Source: Nitrospirota bacterium (GTDB lineage Bacteria > Nitrospirota > Thermodesulfovibrionia > Thermodesulfovibrionales > JdFR-86). From it: 59,610 nucleotides of DNA. The stretch is taken from NCBI GenBank assembly GCA_016207905.1, contig JACQZC010000040.1:1-59610 (forward strand). The letters run 5' to 3'. A program made the translations under genes and the position numbers. Under the pieces are notes generated by a model. It had not been told where the DNA came from. It searched no databases and saw only the letters and a program-made list of their open reading frames with translations. Positions 57,576 through 59,610 of the stretch are shown one piece after another (position 1 is the stretch's first letter; each line of letters starts with the position of its first letter).

Positions 57576-58030
57576 CTCAATTCAAAGACAAATTCTATTT
57601 CAAGCGGTGAATTCAGAGGCAGAACATTTACGCCAACTGCGCTCCTAACATGCCTTCCGCTTTCGCCAAAGACCTCAAAAAGAAGCTCTGATGCCGCATT
57701 CAGGACACTCGGCTGTTCTATGAAGTCATCTGATGAGGAAATATAACCTGTTAGCTTTACACACCTCTTGACCCTGCTAAGGTCTCCTAATTCTGCCTTA
57801 AGGATAGAGAGGGCATTTATAGTTGCAGTCCTTGCCTCCTCCTCAGCCTCCTTCAGTGTAAGTGTCTCTCCAACCCTTCCTTTTCTCATTAACTTACCAT
57901 CTTTTAAAGGCAAGATGCCGCTTAAAAAAATAAGATTACCAACCCTTATAATCGGGACATATGAGCCGAGAGGCTTAATAGGAGGTGGTAGCTCGATGCC
58001 TAATTTCTTGAGTTTTTCTTCGGGAGTCAT
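57572..58030 (-). CDS. RidA-family protein (YjgF/YER057c/UK114)
   Basis: Small trimeric enzyme family (152 residues) that hydrolyses reactive imines/enamines formed by PLP enzymes. This sequence belongs to the longer branch: KLGIELPPPIKPLGSYVPIIRVGNLIFLSG (about 8-37), TATINALSILKAELGDLSRV (about 70-90), and the ends VRSAVGVNVLPLNSPLEIEFVF with the conserved Glu. The arginine of classical RidA (R105) corresponds to the VRSAVG region. It is 5 bp downstream of leuC and probably co-transcribed. Confidence 0.88.
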   Translation of the reverse strand: MTPEEKLKKLGIELPPPIKPLGSYVPIIRVGNLIFLSGILPLKDGKLMRKGRVGETLTLKEAEEEARTATINALSILKAELGDLSRVKRCVKLTGYISSSDDFIEQPSVLNAASELLFEVFGESGRHVRSAVGVNVLPLNSPLEIEFVFELS

Positions 58031-58035
58031 TCCTT

Positions 58036-59295
58036 TTATATCCCTATCTCCTCAGGCACAGCAATCCTTCCCATTATAGCAGTTGCAGCGGCAACTGCAG
58101 GGTTACTGAGATAGACCTTGCTTTCAGGGTGTCCCATCCTTCCAATGAAGTTCCTGTTGGTCGTTGCCAATGCAGTTTCTCCTTTTGCCAAAACCCCCAT
58201 ATGACCTCCAAGGCATGGCCCACATGTCGGTGTGGAGACAACTGCACTTGCCTCGAGGAATATCTCAAGAAGTCCCTCTTTCATAGCCTCTCTGTAGATT
58301 CTCTGTGTAGCAGGGATTACTATAAGCCTTGTGTCAGGATGAACCTTTCTGCCTTTTAGAATCATTGAAGCCTCACGAAGGTCTTCAAGCCTTCCATTTG
58401 TGCAACTGCCTATAACCACCTGGTCTATTTTTATCCCTGAAAGCTCTTTTGCAGGCTTTGTGTTTGATGGAAGATGCGGGCAGGACACTGTTAATGGTAT
58501 CTTTGAGCAGTCGTATTCTTTCACATCCGCATAAATCGAGCCTTTATCCGATGTATAAAACTTATATGGTCTTTTTGCCCTTTCTTTTACATAAGCCTCT
58601 GTAATTGCATCAGGTATGATGATACCTGATTTAGCTCCTGCCTCTATTGCCATATTGCACATAGTAAGCCTTCCGTGCATTGGAAGGCTCACTATAGCTT
58701 CTCCTTCGAGCTCCATTGCCATATAAAGGGCTCCGTCAACTCCAATGTCACCTATCGTATGAAGTATAAGGTCTTTTCCAGAGACCCATTTCACGGGCTT
58801 TCCATAATATATAAACTTCATGGACTTGGGAACCTTAAACCAGCACTCTCCAGTTGCCATTGCAAAGGCTATGTCAGTTGAGCCCATGCCTGTTGAAAAC
58901 GCACCTAATGCACCATATGTGCATGTGTGGCTGTCTGCGCCTACGATGACCTCTCCGGGAAGGACAAGACCCTCCTCAGGCAAGATGGCATGCTCTATGC
59001 CCATTCTTCCTACCTCAAAGTAATGACTTAGATTGTAGTTCTTTGCAAAATCCCTTAACTGCTTGCACTGCTCTGCGGCTTTTATGTCTTTTGCAGGTGC
59101 AAAATGGTCAGGGACAAATGCAACCCTGTCTTTGTCAAAAACCTCTTTTGCACCTGTCTTTTTAAATTCCGATATTGCTATGGGTGCAGTAATGTCATTT
59201 GCAAGCACAAAATCGACTTTTGCAATGATAAGTTCGCCAGGGCTAAGCTCTTTTTTCCCCGCATGCTCGGCAAGAATCTTTTCTGTTATAGTCAT
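58036..59295 (-). CDS. leuC: 3-isopropylmalate dehydratase large subunit
   Basis: Aconitase-family [4Fe-4S] enzyme isomerising 2- to 3-isopropylmalate in leucine synthesis. The 419 residues fit the shorter archaeal/bacterial type. Cluster ligands: IGSCTNGR (near residue 300) and [13 protein letters not shown] (about 358-370); substrate segments [24 protein letters not shown] (about 108-131) are intact. Start at ATG 59295 (MTITEKIL), preceded by GGGGAG; the frame is open to 59364 but that part overlaps the promoter. The small subunit leuD is not in the window. A homoaconitase-type substrate cannot be excluded. Confidence 0.93.
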   Translation of the reverse strand: MTITEKILAEHAGKKELSPGELIIAKVDFVLANDITAPIAISEFKKTGAKEVFDKDRVAFVPDHFAPAKDIKAAEQCKQLRDFAKNYNLSHYFEVGRMGIEHAILPEEGLVLPGEVIVGADSHTCTYGALGAFSTGMGSTDIAFAMATGECWFKVPKSMKFIYYGKPVKWVSGKDLILHTIGDIGVDGALYMAMELEGEAIVSLPMHGRLTMCNMAIEAGAKSGIIIPDAITEAYVKERAKRPYKFYTSDKGSIYADVKEYDCSKIPLTVSCPHLPSNTKPAKELSGIKIDQVVIGSCTNGRLEDLREASMILKGRKVHPDTRLIVIPATQRIYREAMKEGLLEIFLEASAVVSTPTCGPCLGGHMGVLAKGETALATTNRNFIGRMGHPESKVYLSNPAVAAATAIMGRIAVPEEIGI

Positions 59296-59328
59296 ATGTG
59301 TCTGTTTCTCCCCTCGATAAATAACTTT

Positions 59329-59358
59329 ATTATATCCCCATAACGCAAGGATTGACAA
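59329..59358 (-). promoter_or_regulatory. Promoter of leuC
   Basis: Minus strand TTGTCA (59358-59353), 18-nt spacer, TATAAT (59334-59329), giving a leader of about 28 nt with a Shine-Dalgarno sequence. Confidence 0.65.
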
Positions 59359-59404
59359 GGGCATGCGTCATCCGTTACCCCTCTTTATTCCGTTATTCGG
59401 CTTC

Positions 59405-59446
59405 TTGTCATTCTGATGCCGATGCTTCGGCAGAAGAATCTCAGTT
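59405..59446. repeat. Dispersed repeat fragment
   Basis: CTTGTCATTCTGATGCC and TTCGGCAGAAGAATCTC resemble a short intergenic repeat widespread in bacteria (GTCATTCTGA ... AGAATCTC). A related type lies at 18190-18231. Confidence 0.35.
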
Positions 59447-59466
59447 TTATGGGGCTTAATTAAATT

Positions 59467-59482
59467 TTGAACGCCAGTTCAA
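59467..59482. repeat. Near-palindrome at the probable insertion-sequence end
   Basis: TTGAACGCCAGTTCAA is an almost perfect 16-bp palindrome about 50 bp before the transposase start; it may be part of the terminal inverted repeat. A further inverted pair (AACACTTGGGG and CCCTAAGTGTTT) lies at 59494-59530. Confidence 0.4.
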
Positions 59483-59530
59483 TGAGGAAGTGCAACACTT
59501 GGGGCTACGAAGGAGTTACCCTAAGTGTTT

Positions 59531-59610
59531 ATGGAGAGACGATATAAGCAACTTAATTTGGAAGAGAGGGACAGGATAACGGAGTTGAAGGCAAGGGGTT
59601 TTAGCCTGAG
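59531..59610 (+). CDS. IS30-family transposase, N-terminal fragment cut by the window end
   Basis: The last 80 bases encode MERRYKQLNLEERDRITELK, then ARGFSL, the typical N-terminal helix-turn-helix start of IS30 transposases (YKQLS.EER..I..L...G.S). Only 26 residues are visible, so neither the DDE core nor integrity can be judged. AAGGAG at 59510-59515 may be its ribosome-binding site, held in the loop of an inverted repeat. Confidence 0.8.
   Translation, partial: MERRYKQLNLEERDRITELKARGFSL

Noticed and set aside
59296-59364. Longer leuC start
   Set aside because: The extension lies across the leuC promoter (TTGTCA-18-TATAAT), while the ATG at 59295 has a ribosome-binding site and matches the family N-terminus.

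Overview
The window looks like a chromosomal segment of an anaerobic, cytochrome-rich Gram-negative bacterium. I see an outer-membrane porin, a multiheme c-type cytochrome, a TonB-receptor relic, MreBCD/RodA and a large surface-polysaccharide locus. Gene content and moderate GC would fit a Nitrospirota or Desulfobacterota-like lineage, but that is inference; no rRNA or taxonomic marker was compared.

Layout. 0-2 kb: edge of a prophage (tail/baseplate-type protein ending in a perfect 75-bp tandem duplication). 2-4 kb: queH, a TPR protein and a roadblock/LC7 protein. 4-10.5 kb: a respiratory/metal region with a multiheme cytochrome of the ExtKL type carrying an in-frame UGA (candidate selenocysteine), a divergent ExtI-like porin, an ArsR regulator, DUF2318 and NosL-like proteins, a decayed TonB-dependent receptor and a TAT-exported C_GCAxxG_C_C/split-Soret-like protein. 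10.6-11.6 kb: tRNA-Pro, a DUF433/DUF5615 toxin-antitoxin pair bracketed by a tRNA 3'-end direct repeat, and a 100-bp inverted repeat.

11.6-44.2 kb is a surface-polysaccharide locus. The minus-strand operon (26.05 to 14.17 kb) reads lhgO, hddC, hddA, a ColD-like PLP enzyme, a Cj1427-like GDP-heptose dehydrogenase, a GDP-fucose-synthase-like reductase, split transketolase, a B12-radical SAM protein, a small Ig-like protein and a GtrII-like membrane protein. I read it as a GDP-heptose modification pathway: transketolase makes sedoheptulose 7-phosphate, HddA and HddC make GDP-heptose, the Cj1427-like enzyme oxidises C4 (in Campylobacter with 2-oxoglutarate as hydride sink), the ColD-like enzyme may remove the C3 hydroxyl, and the reductase reduces C4. 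LhgO would recycle the 2-hydroxyglutarate. The divergent plus-strand operon (26.2 to 44.2 kb) has a flippase, two large transferase-like proteins, three radical SAM proteins, a CMP-sugar synthetase-like enzyme, SDRs, FkbM, a 2-hydroxyacid dehydrogenase, a cyclase, a HAD phosphatase, a class III aminotransferase, rfbF and rfbG.

44.2-47.2 kb: nrnA and rbfA, then a patchy region with an HTH relic, a small DUF2283 gene pair and an integrase relic. 47.2-59.6 kb: housekeeping and signalling (degenerate HD-GYP/PATAN protein, TPR, RDD, mreB-mreC-mreD-mrdA-rodA, tRNA-Met, heme-containing HD-GYP sensor, RidA, leuC), ending in the first codons of an IS30-type transposase.

A recurring signal is a -10 hexamer ending 5-8 nt before the start codon with no Shine-Dalgarno sequence, seen at about ten operon-first genes; this suggests widespread leaderless transcription.
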